From Glomus cerebriforme (lineage: Eukaryota; Glomeromycota; Glomeromycetes; Glomerales; Glomeraceae), in the NCBI GenBank assembly GCA_003550305.1, contig QKYT01000163.1:174777-196346 (forward strand): 21,570 nt of DNA, written 5' to 3'. The notes below the pieces were generated by a model. That model searched no databases. It was not told where the DNA came from and saw only the letters and a program-made list of their open reading frames with translations. Below are positions 1 through 9,365 of the stretch, piece by piece (position 1 is the first letter of the stretch; each line of letters opens with the position of its first letter). The position numbers and the translations under genes were made by a program.

Positions 1-345
1 TTTTTTTTTTTGCATTATTATTAAACATCCCCCCCTTAATCATTCATATTCGTCGTATTGTATTATTTACATCAAATTCTTACCTTTAAAGTGTTATTTT
101 TTATGCCTCCCTCCTTTTTTTATAAGCTTTTCAAAAATTTTATAAGTTATGGTTTTTTTTTTGCAGTGCTTTAAAAACCAAAAAAAAACTCGTTTTGTAA
201 TTATTTATATATTTCGAAACTGTCTGAGACATGCGATGAATGATTTATTTTTTTCAAACAAAAGTAACTTATTATATTCATTAATTCTTAACAAGAAATT
301 ATTATTATATATATAGTATTATTATTTTCCTTTTTTTTTTCTTTT

Positions 346-377
<32 letters not shown>

Positions 378-743
378 CTTTGTATTGTATTGTATTTACA
401 TAAATAATAAAAAAAAATGTGAATTTCATACAATTAAATTTTGTTAAAACCGTGCAGATCTATTATTTTTTGCTGCGGGAGAATTTGTAATCATACTAAT
501 TTTTGGCGCAAAATAAATTAAACGGAACTTAAATCATCAAATTTGCCAATATTAACAATCTTTTATTCATCTTCCGTTAAAATATTTATAAAAATGAAAA
601 GGAATACATATATAATGTAATCTGTAATACCTACTGATAAATTTGGTAATGAAAAAAAAGAAACTAGAAAACTTATTCGATAAATGAACATTTCATTATT
701 ACCTTCGAACTCACGAATCTGAAACCGTAAAAAAAAAAAAAAA
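1..743. other. T-rich non-coding flank downstream of the first BTB gene
   Basis: No convincing gene is seen here. The stretch is dominated by homopolymer T runs, especially 331-377, which is almost pure T with a few C. The part next to 744 should hold the 3' untranslated region of the minus-strand BTB gene. An A-run at 729-743 lies immediately beyond its stop codon. A 74-codon minus-strand frame at 563-787 overlaps the BTB coding end in another frame and is low-complexity, so it was not called. Confidence 0.5.
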
Positions 744-1570
744 TTAATTGTTTCTAAATCTCTTCCTTCCAACTTGAGAATTATCAAAAATCATTTTTAA
801 ACTATAGTTAAAAATAATTTGAATTGAAATACTTTTTGGGTCATTATCATCTCTTTCACTTTTCCAAACAATATTGAATTCAGGAAAAGTTGTATATAAA
901 TGTTGAGCAATTTCATTTTCAACCTCTTTTAACATACGATAAGCCGTAAAATTAAACGCTCTTAAGAAAATAGGGTCAATTTCAGGTTCAGTTCTTACTC
1001 TAATAACCGAAATTACTTCTTGACTCGCATTGATGAAAATGGTTTTTCCTAATTGAGACACATGCTTTAAAATCAATGATTCTAAAGCTTGAACAAATTT
1101 ATCTAATATACTTGAAGCCGAAGTCAAAGCGGCATTAACTCTATTATCTTTTGGTTTAATCTGAAAATAATCAAGCTCTTCCTCTAATTCCCTCTTGGTC
1201 ACGTTGGTTCCGTTCCTTGCTCCGAGAACCGTTCTAGTATCCCAAAGAATTTGACCAGTGCGATAAAATTCCATGATGTAATGAAAGGCCTTACTATTCC
1301 TGTCAAAAAAGTATTCACCATCTTTGTTGGGATGTTGGAGACTACGATTACGTTCTTGAAACATGGTTCCAAGTAATGTATCGGGATAAGCAATTAATGT
1401 TGATCGATAAGTTTCATACTACATATAGTATGTATAAAATTAATATAATTCATCCTTTTTATCACGCGTAAAAAAGAAGAATAATAATTATATATTTTAT
1501 ATACCTTTATGCCACCAACATTTAAAATAATACGCTCTTCGAGTGGAATACGTGAAGATTTTTTAGACAT
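744..1570 (-). CDS. T1/BTB (KCTD-like) domain protein, paralog 1, two exons
   Basis: Exon 1 is 1570-1505 and exon 2 is 1418-744, with an 86-bp intron (GTATAT...ATGTAG). Joining them gives 246 residues. The start is the only ATG in frame ahead of the conserved ILNVGGIK strand (residues 15-22). The intron falls in phase 0 directly after this strand, and exon 2 continues YETYRSTL, TLLGTMF and EYFFDR...FHYIMEFYRTG. That series is the hallmark of the potassium-channel tetramerisation (T1, BTB_2) fold, spanning about residues 13-112. The remaining 130 residues are not a domain I recognise. They end in a basic tail, GRKRFRNN. Proteins of this family oligomerise and often serve as adaptors, for example for cullin-3 ubiquitin ligases; no channel segment is present, so it is not a channel. 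It forms a tandem pair with 2214-3051. The domain call is firm; the cellular role is unknown. Confidence 0.9.
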
Positions 1571-2213
1571 TTTATCTTAGGAATCAAAAGGTTAGAAAAA
1601 TATGAGACCTTTTTTTTTCTCCTTTTTTTTTTTTTTGTCAACCAATTTTCTACTGATAACATGATTTATTGTAAAAATAGGATGTATTTCTCGTGAAATT
1701 GATCCAAAAATGAAATAGTCATACCCAAATTGAGTCAATTTAATTATTTATCGGATTTCTGATAAGACCCTGAATATATTTTACTGTAGAAGGTTAAAGA
1801 TGGCTGAACCAACATGAATAACATGAAGCAATTATACTGGTTAATATTTGTTTTTTACTTGGTTGGTGATAAATTCGGCAATGTAGGATTATTGATTTAC
1901 TTACTTTGACCATTTTTTGGACATTAGGGGATCTCTTTTGCTCAATAATTCCTTTCATAGATTAATTTTATCACGTGATTTCTTCTTAAAAACTCCCTCA
2001 TCTCTCACGATCACGCAATAATTCAAATGTTATATATATAGATCGATCACAATATTTAACCATTTTCTTTATTATAGTGTCTCTTTATACAAGAAAATTT
2101 CTTTTAACTATGACTACGTAAAAAAAATGGAGGAGGGATTCTTTCTCCTATAAACCTAAAGCAAATATTAAAAAAAAAAGAAAAAGATATCAATTCAATA
2201 TAAACGAAGAATT
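1571..2213. other. Intergenic region between the BTB paralogs; likely promoter of paralog 1
   Basis: No gene is seen. The interval separates the start of paralog 1 (1570) from the stop of paralog 2 (2214), so it should contain the promoter of the first and the 3' end of the second. It contains polypyrimidine runs at 1611-1636, a TATATATATAGAT stretch near 2031-2042 and two CACGTGA/TCACG-like patches near 1972-2014. None can be assigned a factor from sequence alone. Confidence 0.4.
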
Positions 2214-3051
2214 TCAATTAATTCTTAATCTTTTCCTGCTAATAATAGAATTTTCTACAGCTAGTTTAAAATCATTTATAAATGAAATAACAACAGCCCT
2301 TCCATCCTCACTAGTTTCGGTATATTTTATAATGATATTCAAATCAGAGAAAATTGTTTCTAGGTGTTGAGCGACGTCAAATATTGATTCTTTAAAAAGA
2401 CGATAACCTATATTTTCAAATCCTTTTAAACAAGATGCTTCTATTGTTGCTTCACCATACCCAGTACAAACGCTAATAGTACCAGGGGATGTAGTAATAA
2501 TAATGGTTTGCCCAAAATTAGTTAAATGTGCTAAAATTAATTCTTCTAAAGTTTTAATAAATTTGTTAATAAGATTGCTAGCAGAGTTCAAAGCTTCTTT
2601 GATCCTGATATCCTTCACTAAATTACTTTTACCCTTAACTTGTATCTGAAAATAATCAAGTTCCAATTCCAATTCTTGTCTAGTTACTGGAAGTTTTCCA
2701 TCAACCCCTCGTAAATTATAAGGATTCCAAAGGATTTCACCATTCCGATAAAATTCCATAATGTAATGAAATGCATTACCATTTCGATCGAAAAAAAATT
2801 CCCTATCATCATTAGATTGTATAAGAGACTTATTATGTTCGTGAAACATCGTCCCAAGTAAAGTTTCAGGGTATGCAGTCAAAGTGGAACGAAACGTTTC
2901 ATACTATAATAAAGAATTTTAATTTTCAATTTTAAATTCTCAAAAGATTTTATTTATAAAAGATACTAAAATTATGTACCTTAATTCCACCAACATTTAA
3001 AATGATACGTTCATCAGGCAAAACTTGTGTTAAATTTGAAGTTTCGGACAT
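2214..3051 (-). CDS. T1/BTB (KCTD-like) domain protein, paralog 2, two exons
   Basis: Exon 1 is 3051-2980 and exon 2 is 2903-2214, separated by a 76-bp intron (GTACAT...TATAG). The product is 253 residues. Residues 15-24 read RIILNVGGIK and the intron interrupts the same phase-0 position as in the neighbour at 744-1570. The T1/BTB motifs follow: YETFRSTL, TLLGTMF, EFFFDR, FHYIMEFYRNGEILW. The region after the domain is collinear with that of paralog 1, including a conserved LDYFQI, a long helical stretch and the basic C-terminus SRKRLRIN. Shared order, orientation, intron position and full-length similarity indicate a local tandem duplication followed by strong divergence. The frame is intact with no internal stop, so both copies seem functional. 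As for the first copy, oligomeric adaptor function is family knowledge only. Confidence 0.9.
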
Positions 3052-3342
3052 GTTTATATATTTGCGAATAAAAGAAAAAGAGATTCGTAAGAAAAAGAAA
3101 TAGTTTCCCACGGTACATTTATTTTTTTAAGAGCGCACGTGGTAATGTTACTGTCCTCGTGAATAACGAGTTTTTATCGTAGATCTTCGGATCTTCATGT
3201 GACTTCCAAAAATTTATTTTTGATTTGATCTGAATTGATTTATTTCATCATTTCAATCCTTTCATTCTTGTATGTTAATTGTCATCAAAACTTATTTATC
3301 ATCGTGAGAAAAAGGATTTCGTTGAACACATCAAAAAATGAC

Positions 3343-3593
3343 ATGAATGAATCTCCACTGTCAAATTTAAGGAGGTACGATATCGAAAGTTGTTGGATTG
3401 ATTTTTTACATATTCTTACTATTATAATGGTATAAAATGAGATTATATATTTATTTTTATTAAATAATTATTTATCATCCTCAACTAGGTAAATATATAT
3501 AGTATATTGTCATGTTTTCTGGACAGCATCGGGAAAACGTACAAAAACGTCTGGGCTAATACAGAATTGTTCAAAATTCTGATATTTGAATAA
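3343..3593 (+). CDS. possible small two-exon membrane peptide gene (weak)
   Basis: Exon 1, 3343-3429 (29 codons from ATG), can be joined through a 59-bp GT...AG interval (3430-3488, ending CAACTAG) to 3489-3593. This gives 63 residues ending in a TAA. The frame is kept across the junction and both exons are open, which is mildly unusual in such AT-rich DNA. Residues 20-40 (FLHILTIIMVNIYSILSCFL) could be one membrane segment. A further open stretch in the next frame (3619-3696, beginning MEKATDISENRK) follows directly, so this may instead be a frameshifted remnant of a longer gene. No homologue is recognised. The open frame also extends upstream to 3235 without an ATG. Transcript evidence would be needed to accept it. 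Confidence 0.22.
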
Positions 3594-4153
3594 GGTTCGT
3601 TTCTGCAAATTTGTTGAAATGGAAAAGGCCACTGATATTTCCGAAAATAGAAAAGGTTATAGAAGTCCAATAGCTCGAAATAAAACAATAGAATAAAAAA
3701 TCAAATCAAATTGTAGTATAAAATGTTTTCAATCGGATCTGTCTGTATTGCAGCGATGCTGTAGAATTAAAACTTGAAATTTTAATTGCATCATTTGACA
3801 AGTTAATCGTGTGACATAACGTTAAGGTATTTCATTTTACAAATTTAAAGTCTTGTTAATTTTAGCAAATCCAATCAAATAAGAAATACTAATTATTTAT
3901 TATTTATAAAAACAATTTAAGGATGTTCCAATTAAATTATTTGTTTATCAATTAAAATTGAAGGGGAAGGTAAACAAACAAAGATGCAGGAAATCGGAAA
4001 TTTTCGTGCTATGCTTCACAGAAGGAGGAGGGAAATACTGTTCAATTCAAATATTTTCAAAAATAAAGGGATGGAAATAGAAGTTAACAAAAAGAAATCG
4101 ATCTTATCGAAAAATAATTAAATTAGCATTTTCCATTAAATTGGTTATACATT
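3594..4153. other. Intergenic region, nothing recognised
   Basis: Apart from the short open stretch at 3619-3696 described with the preceding ORF, I see no coding signal, RNA gene or element boundary here until the inverted-repeat element that begins at 4154. Confidence 0.4.
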
Positions 4154-4351
4154 AATGTTGCTGGCGAAAGGCGAAACGTTTCGCCAATCACAAAACAGTT
4201 TTAAGGCCAAATTCCGAAACTGGCCCATACTTCCTTAACCTCCAAAACTCAGAGATTTAATTTTTTATATGACATTATAATATAACAAAATTATTTATTT
4301 GTTTTTAATAAAAATTAAAAGATTTATTTATTACTTTACAATACTATATTA

Positions 4352-4545
4352 CTATACATTATTATAAAATTTATTACTTTCGTTTTCTGGTTTATCAACA
4401 TTCTGAATATTAACATAAATTTCTTCTATACTTTATTATCACTACCCTCAATAATATTATCCAAACTTCTAATAAATACCTTCACACCTAAATTTAATAC
4501 ATTACTCATTACCACTCTTTTATCTTGTATAGCATAATCCCACAT
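4352..4545 (-). pseudogene. broken coding fragment inside the inverted-repeat element
   Basis: On the minus strand a frame opens at ATG 4545 and runs 39 codons (MWDYAIQDKRVVMSNVLNLG..., ending EGSDNKV) to a TAG at 4426-4428. One base away, the next frame continues without a gap as EEIYVNIQNVDKPENESN to a TAG at 4352-4354. The composition is protein-like rather than the Phe/Ile/Lys/Asn noise typical of this DNA. This suggests about 60 codons of a once continuous protein interrupted by a single frameshift. The open frame also extends upstream of the ATG (RAFVSF) to a stop. I do not recognise the protein. It could be a captured host gene piece or a remnant of the element's own protein. Confidence 0.35.
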
Positions 4546-4556
4546 AAATGAAACAA

Positions 4557-4586
4557 ATGCGCGTTAAAATACTGAGTACTGCGCAT
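4557..4586. repeat. ATGCGC...GCGCAT inverted repeat
   Basis: Six-base arms ATGCGC (4557-4562) and GCGCAT (4581-4586) are separated by 18 bases that include AATACT and GAGTACT. It is a small, relatively GC-rich dyad in the AT-rich centre of the element. No function can be assigned. Confidence 0.3.
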
Positions 4587-4632
4587 CATTATATTAAAAA
4601 ACTGGCTTTTTTAATTACAGGGGGGGGGGGGG

Positions 4633-4692
4633 TCGGAGGTTACGGAAGTTACGGAGAGTTACGGAAGTTTCGGAGGTTTCGGAGGTTTCGGA
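4633..4692. repeat. tandem 9-bp repeat of the TTTCGGAGG type
   Basis: Six to seven degenerate units alternate between TTACGGAAG-like and TTTCGGAGG-like sequences, directly after a run of 12 G at 4621-4632. The reverse complement of the same unit (CCGAAACCTCCGAAACCT) occurs at about 7878-7895 in the second element, so the motif belongs to the element family rather than being a local slippage product. Confidence 0.75.
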
Positions 4693-4763
4693 TTTCATAA
4701 TTGTGGCGAAACTAGTTTCGGAAGTTTCGCCCACAGGTATGTTTCGGTTTCGCCCGCAACATT

Positions 4764-5109
4764 ATTATATAATTTACATAATTCATATAAAACATTTTTC
4801 ATTTCTGTATTGCACTTCTTCTTTAGCTATGGTATGTATTAAATAAATGACTTTTATTGATCATTAAAAAGTTTTATTTATTTGATTTGATGGATTATTT
4901 AATAATAAAAGATCTGATGATACTTATATAATGTAAAAATGAATGAAATTTCCAAAGAAAATTATCTAAATAAATATTAGTTCCGGATTTAATACGTTTA
5001 ATAAGATTTGTCAGTGTATTACATCTGTCATTCGTTAGAATCTGCCAGTTTTGACACGCTATAAAGTTGTGTTGTTTCCACGTGAACTATAATTTTTTTT
5101 TAAAAAAAA
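4764..5109. other. Intergenic, AT-rich; downstream of the seven-helix gene
   Basis: No gene is seen. The stretch lies between the inverted-repeat element and the stop codon of the minus-strand gene at 5110, and should include that gene's 3' untranslated region. Confidence 0.4.
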
Positions 5110-6459
5110 TTAATTAATGATCAAACATATTAATCTTTTATGAATTTTAAACAGAAATTTAAATACAGTACTTATAACCGTCGAATTATTACTATGTTGT
5201 TTTGTAACTTCCCTATACAAATAAAACATAACGAGTTAAAACTTTTTTATAAAAAAATGTGCAATTTAATTCATCGTTATACTCACAATAATATCATAAC
5301 AATATGTAAAGTGATCGTGAAAATTGGAAAAATTACATAAGTCAAAATACAAAGCATTAAATTAAAAATGAAGACTGTGCGAGTATCTTTCGAAAAAAAG
5401 AAAAATACGATCGATATTGCAATTAATAAAAAATTAATTCCACAGAAAAGATTAAATATCATCAGCTAAAAAAAAAAAAAAAAAAAAAAATGATTGAGTA
5501 AAAAATGAATAAAGAAATGATGTCAATTATATATATTACAATACCTTCCGAAGATATGACTTAAGAATTAACTTATTTTGTTGAAATAAAAAGGATGGAT
5601 AATTTTTATCATTTTCAAAATTATCATCATCAATTAAAATTATACAATTTTTCGTTAAAGTAATTAAAACACCTCCATAATATAAAAATAAGACGCTGAT
5701 AAATAAACTACTAATTAATAATGGAGTTTCTAAAAATGGGTTTGAAATTTCCTTCTGATGGTAAAAGTGACCTTTTAATAATGAAAAAAAGAACATGCCG
5801 AATACGATAAATATTGAAATAGACCAAAAAACAAATTTTACACTTGGTCCTTTTGGCATCCAAATTTTTTTCATGGACTTTTTATTTGATGAAAAATTAT
5901 GTGGAAAAAATTGGTCAAATGTTAGGCGTGGAATAAGATTAAACATTCCTTTGATGTATAATAAAATTGCTATTAATCCTGGACTCCATGATAGATCGTA
6001 TATCATAATAATTATGATTATTTTATCAGAAAATAATCCTAATAATATGATAAGACTTGCAAAAGAACGCACTGAAAGAAATTTATTTAAGAATTTTTAT
6101 CAAAACAATAAAAAAAAGATTACAAATAGAGAGAACACTTACTTAAGTAATATAATATAAACCATAAAAAGAAAAGATTCACAGGACGCCATGCTTCTTT
6201 AGACCAAAACTTTACACTTGGACAAAATTTAAGTCTCCAATAAATTAATAGAGCTGAGATTATTATGAATTTACAGTTTAAACAAGCATTTATTATGAGG
6301 AGAATTTGATAATAGATTTTTTCTTCATTTTTACAATTAACGATATCATATCTCCATCTATGATTTAAGCATAAAATAATGTTAAAAAGTTTTGTAACGA
6401 CTAGAAACTAGTTTGAAATATAAAACTCACTCGCACATATATTCATTAGTGAAATCCAT
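5110..6459 (-). CDS. seven-transmembrane (GPCR-like) protein, five exons
   Basis: I assemble exons 6459-6431, 6357-6143, 6071-5545, 5465-5287 and 5212-5110. The four introns are 71-79 bp with donors GTGAGT, GTAAGT, GTATTG and GTGAGT and acceptors ATAG, CAG, TTTAG and ATAG. All phases agree (2, 1, 0, 2), giving exactly 350 codons and a TAA. The product has seven hydrophobic segments at about residues 26-50, 70-95, 99-122, 158-180, 198-221, 258-281 and 287-314. The N-terminus is short and contains two Cys. Positively charged loops follow helices 1, 3 and 5 and the C-terminal tail is basic, so an N-out, C-in arrangement like a G-protein-coupled receptor is predicted. PSVKF occurs twice (residues 56-60 and 157-161), ahead of helices 2 and 4. 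I recognise no named receptor family. The concordant splicing of five exons argues that the gene is real; its ligand and role are unknown. Confidence 0.7.
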
Positions 6460-7814
6460 CTCAGCAGTTCGTAAATGCTATATGGAATATAAGAAACTTT
6501 TTCTTAAAGCTGTTAATAATTAAGAGCAAATAATCTCAAACAAAAATAATTACTTTTTTAAAAGGGAATATTTTATATTTTTCTAGAAATATTATAACAC
6601 GTTACCATAACAATATCACAATGTGAACAATGATACCCTTTTGCTTGTCATATGTTTATAGCAGTATATTGGTTTGACTTTTTAATTTACTTCGCTTGGA
6701 ACCTTTTTTTGAATGCTCAAAATATTTTTGTCCATTAATAAATTTTGTGATACTATGTCAATGCATCTAAACTCAATTTTAATATCAGATTGCATCATCC
6801 CGAATTGTAAAACAAAGCAATCAATCGCTTATAATCTTATAATATATTAAAATCAAAATCGGTACTACGAACCTTATAAATTATTAATGATGCAGTTTAT
6901 TATTCTAAAACGTTTTAATTCTACTTTGTTAAATAAATAAAGTTTTTAATGTTCTTTAACTTATTACCTGTTACCACATTTGTTAATAATGTTCCACCAA
7001 TAAATCATATTTCATAGTTTAATTTCATCGTTTAATCCTTAAAATGAATTAACAAAAAAAAATTATTTAAATACAAAGTTTTGATTGGACATGCAGTGAA
7101 TGTATTAACGTATTTGATTTTATACTTATTATATCGATTTAGATTGAGAGTAATGCATTTGATAATTGCAGCATCAATTTTCCAACACTAAATATTAATT
7201 TTGCTCGCTCACCAGGCACCGGCTAATAATTTTTTTTTTTGATAAATGAATCAATAAACTTACCAGTCATTGTAATTTCTGCAAAAATCTTCTTTCATTA
7301 ACAGTCAAAAATCTATCCTTAACATGCCTCATTATGCAAAAGAACGAGACAAAAATCTCTGCCAAACAATTTATCATTTCTCATCTGTTGTCCGATTGAT
7401 TGATAACACACTTCAGCTGGTTTATGCGTCAAATGGAACTGGCATTGGACACATTTTCATTTGTTAACAAGGAAAGAAAAATCACACAAATCTAAAAACT
7501 CTGATCAAAGTGACCAATCAAACTACCAAGATTAAACAGATTATATTACTTTTAAAATTACGGGATAACTATAGTTTTCAAATAAAGGTCCAGATTTCAG
7601 AATTTCAGGAAAAATCTTGTGATAAACTAATGATTCGGCTAAATCCTCTGACCTTATTTTCCAAGGTTATTTTTCTGGAATGACGATCTTTTCCTTTAAG
7701 ATAACTCCGCCTTTAAAATAACAATTTTTTAAAGAAATTCAGAACCTTTTAGAATCTAGTACAATTCAAAAGTTGGATTCAATTTACCTCAACTCTTTTT
7801 ATGGATCCAAAGAT
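6460..7814. other. Long intergenic region upstream of the seven-helix gene
   Basis: No confident gene. The first few hundred bases should hold the promoter of the minus-strand gene starting at 6459. The part from 7200 to 7480 is less AT-biased than its surroundings and contains short open frames on both strands. The best is 7324-7467 on the plus strand, 47 codons from ATG, with mixed and protein-like composition, but it has no recognisable family and no clear partner exons. The remainder looks like neutral AT-rich DNA. Confidence 0.35.
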
Positions 7815-7952
7815 AATGTTGCGGAGGAAACTATTTTCAAAATCCGAAACGTTTCGCCCGGTGAACTTCCTATTAGTCCGAAACCTCCGAAACCTAATTT
7901 GGAAATATTTTTGTAGAACAAATTGGGCGAAACTAGTTTCGCCCGCAATACT
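7815..7952. mobile_element. 138-bp MITE related to the element at 4154-4763
   Basis: The left end AATGTTGCGGAGGAAA (from 7815) and right end TTTCGCCCGCAATACT (to 7952) are diverged inverted copies of the termini of the 610-bp element. Inside are CGAAACGTTTCG, the reverse complement of the TTTCGGAGG tandem unit, and a perfect 20-bp palindrome, GGGCGAAACTAGTTTCGCCC (7925-7944). There is no coding capacity. The open frame beginning at 7801 simply runs through this element and is not a gene. The arms could fold into strong hairpins. Confidence 0.6.
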
Positions 7953-9215
7953 AATTATAACATATGATTTGTTAATTATTTCTTATTTTAAAAAACATAT
8001 TTCAGAGATAAATATTATTATTTACCTCTACTGTTTTTTTATTAAACCTTCAAAAAAATGATTAAATTTGATAAACAATATATAATTATAATATATTATT
8101 GGCTTAATGATACTAACTCAGCAATGGAAAAATAAATATTTCCATTCACATTATTAGATATAATCTTAAAAAACTCGAAGAAACGAGTATAAATGAGAAA
8201 ATGGATGCAAACTAAGGTTATACAAAGCATCTCAAAAACTATTGGTTAGCAGGTTCATCATAATAATGCTATTATAAAATAATATTTTTATTTCACATTG
8301 ACACATTCTTCTATATAGAGATATGTAAAAAAAAAAAAAAAAAGAATATAAAAGTTCTGCTAGCAACACCAATGTTTATAAAATAGCACATTGATATATA
8401 AGTAACATGGATATAAGAGTATATTAATTGGAATAGAACAATATTCATTAATAAGACAGCATTTGACCTCTTTCAAAATAAGGTCAGCAAATAGCATAAA
8501 AAAATGACAAAAGTCTTATTCAGAGATTGCCATGGCAACGAAAAGGAATTTCAAAAAAAAAAATACACTTATCATATTGTTCTGAAATTAAGCACTACCC
8601 AAGCACACTTTACCAGAATTACGAGAGTTTTGGCCTGCGTTATGTCAAGTTTGGCCTGCATTAGGTGCAAAAAATGATGCTTGATTTCAGAACCGTATGG
8701 TATTTTGTCTTACTAATGAACCATTTTATGTAAATATATTACAATAATATGTATTGCTAAGAATTTTATTGCTAAAAATTCAAGTAATACAATTAATTAG
8801 TTATCTAACAGTTTAGATCTAGAGCTTTGCTAAAGCCGATCATTGGTGGTCTTAATTCCGGTCGAAAATTATAATTTTGGCTAGAGTTAAAAAAACTCGT
8901 CACAAAAATGTTCACACCAATTAAAAAGTTTTGTTTAACACGAAATTATTAGTAATTTTTACCCAAAATCATCATTAGATTTTTGCCTGAAATAATCATT
9001 ATTTTGCTTATATAAAATTTTGTTTAATTTTTTTCTTGAAATTTTGGTCAAATTAAAGAATTTGCTAATTCTGGCCAAAAATTTATATTGCTCAAATTTA
9101 TCAAAAAAAGTCAGTGAAAAGGGATTATGTTAAATAAACCTTCTAATTGATTTGGCCTAAATATACAAAAGAAATATAATTAAAAGTGATTTAGAACTTA
9201 TATTATAAATTTAAA
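7953..9215. other. Intergenic region with eroded repeats
   Basis: No gene recognised. There is a poly(A) stretch at 8327-8343. Two copies of TTTGGCCTGCRTTA (8626-8642 and 8648-8663) lie about 22 bp apart. From about 8855 to 9100 TTTTGGCC/TTCTGGCC-like words recur, which looks like the eroded end of some repeat family. A palindromic site at 8526-8539 is listed separately. Confidence 0.35.
8526..8539. promoter_or_regulatory. RFX-type X-box-like palindrome
   Basis: ATTGCCATGGCAAC differs at one position from GTTGCCATGGCAAC, the ideal palindromic X-box bound by RFX winged-helix factors, which exist in fungi. The core TTGCCATGGCAA is a perfect 12-bp palindrome. No gene start is identified within a few hundred bases, so a regulatory role is speculative and chance cannot be excluded. 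Confidence 0.25.
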
Positions 9216-9365
9216 TACAGTCAACTCTTGATATAATAAACCCTAAGGTCTGAATCTCAACTTTACTATAGAATTATAATAAATTTTTTAAAGATTTTGA
9301 TTGGTTAATTTATTATAATAAGAACTATCCTAGCATTACTTCCTAAAAAAAGCACTGTGATGCAT
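9216..9365 (+). repeat. left terminal inverted repeat of the MULE
   Basis: It begins TACAGTCAACTCTTGATATA and pairs with the reverse complement of 12632-12756. The inner part overlaps the beginning of the transposase coding relic: the stretch corresponding to PKKSTV (9339 onward) is inside the repeat. Confidence 0.6.

Larger units (their letters stand above)
4154..4763. mobile_element. 610-bp inverted-repeat element with TTTCGG tandem core (nonautonomous DNA transposon)
   Basis: The ends are inverted: AATGTTGCTGGCGAAA at 4154-4169 matches the reverse complement of TTTCGCCCGCAACATT at 4748-4763 with one mismatch in 16. The trinucleotide ATT flanks both ends (4151-4153 and 4764-4766), a possible 3-bp target duplication. 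Next to the left end is a perfect 16-bp palindrome, GGCGAAACGTTTCGCC (4170-4185). Inside the right end lie GGCGAAACTAGTTTCG and GTTTCGCCC motifs plus a tandem array of about 9-bp units, TTACGGAAG / TTTCGGAGG (4633-4692), preceded by twelve G (4621-4632). The centre is AT-rich and carries a minus-strand coding remnant (4352-4545). No transposase is present. A shorter relative with the same ends lies at 7815-7952. The superfamily is uncertain; a 3-bp duplication would fit PIF/Harbinger. Confidence 0.6.

Noticed and set aside
5140..5340. 66-codon plus-strand frame
   Set aside because: Antisense to exons 4-5 of the seven-helix gene.
5795..6160. 121-codon plus-strand open frame
   Set aside because: It is antisense to exons 2-3 of the seven-helix gene, whose spliced frame explains the openness; its own composition shows no domain.
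7324..7467. 47-codon plus-strand frame with mixed composition (MPHYAKERDKNLCQ...)
   Set aside because: Interesting composition, but no recognisable family or splice partners, and other short frames on the opposite strand are equally open; mentioned only as part of the intergenic entry.
7801..8061. 86-codon plus-strand frame with an ATG
   Set aside because: It runs through the 138-bp MITE and then into AT-rich noise; no family, no splice support.
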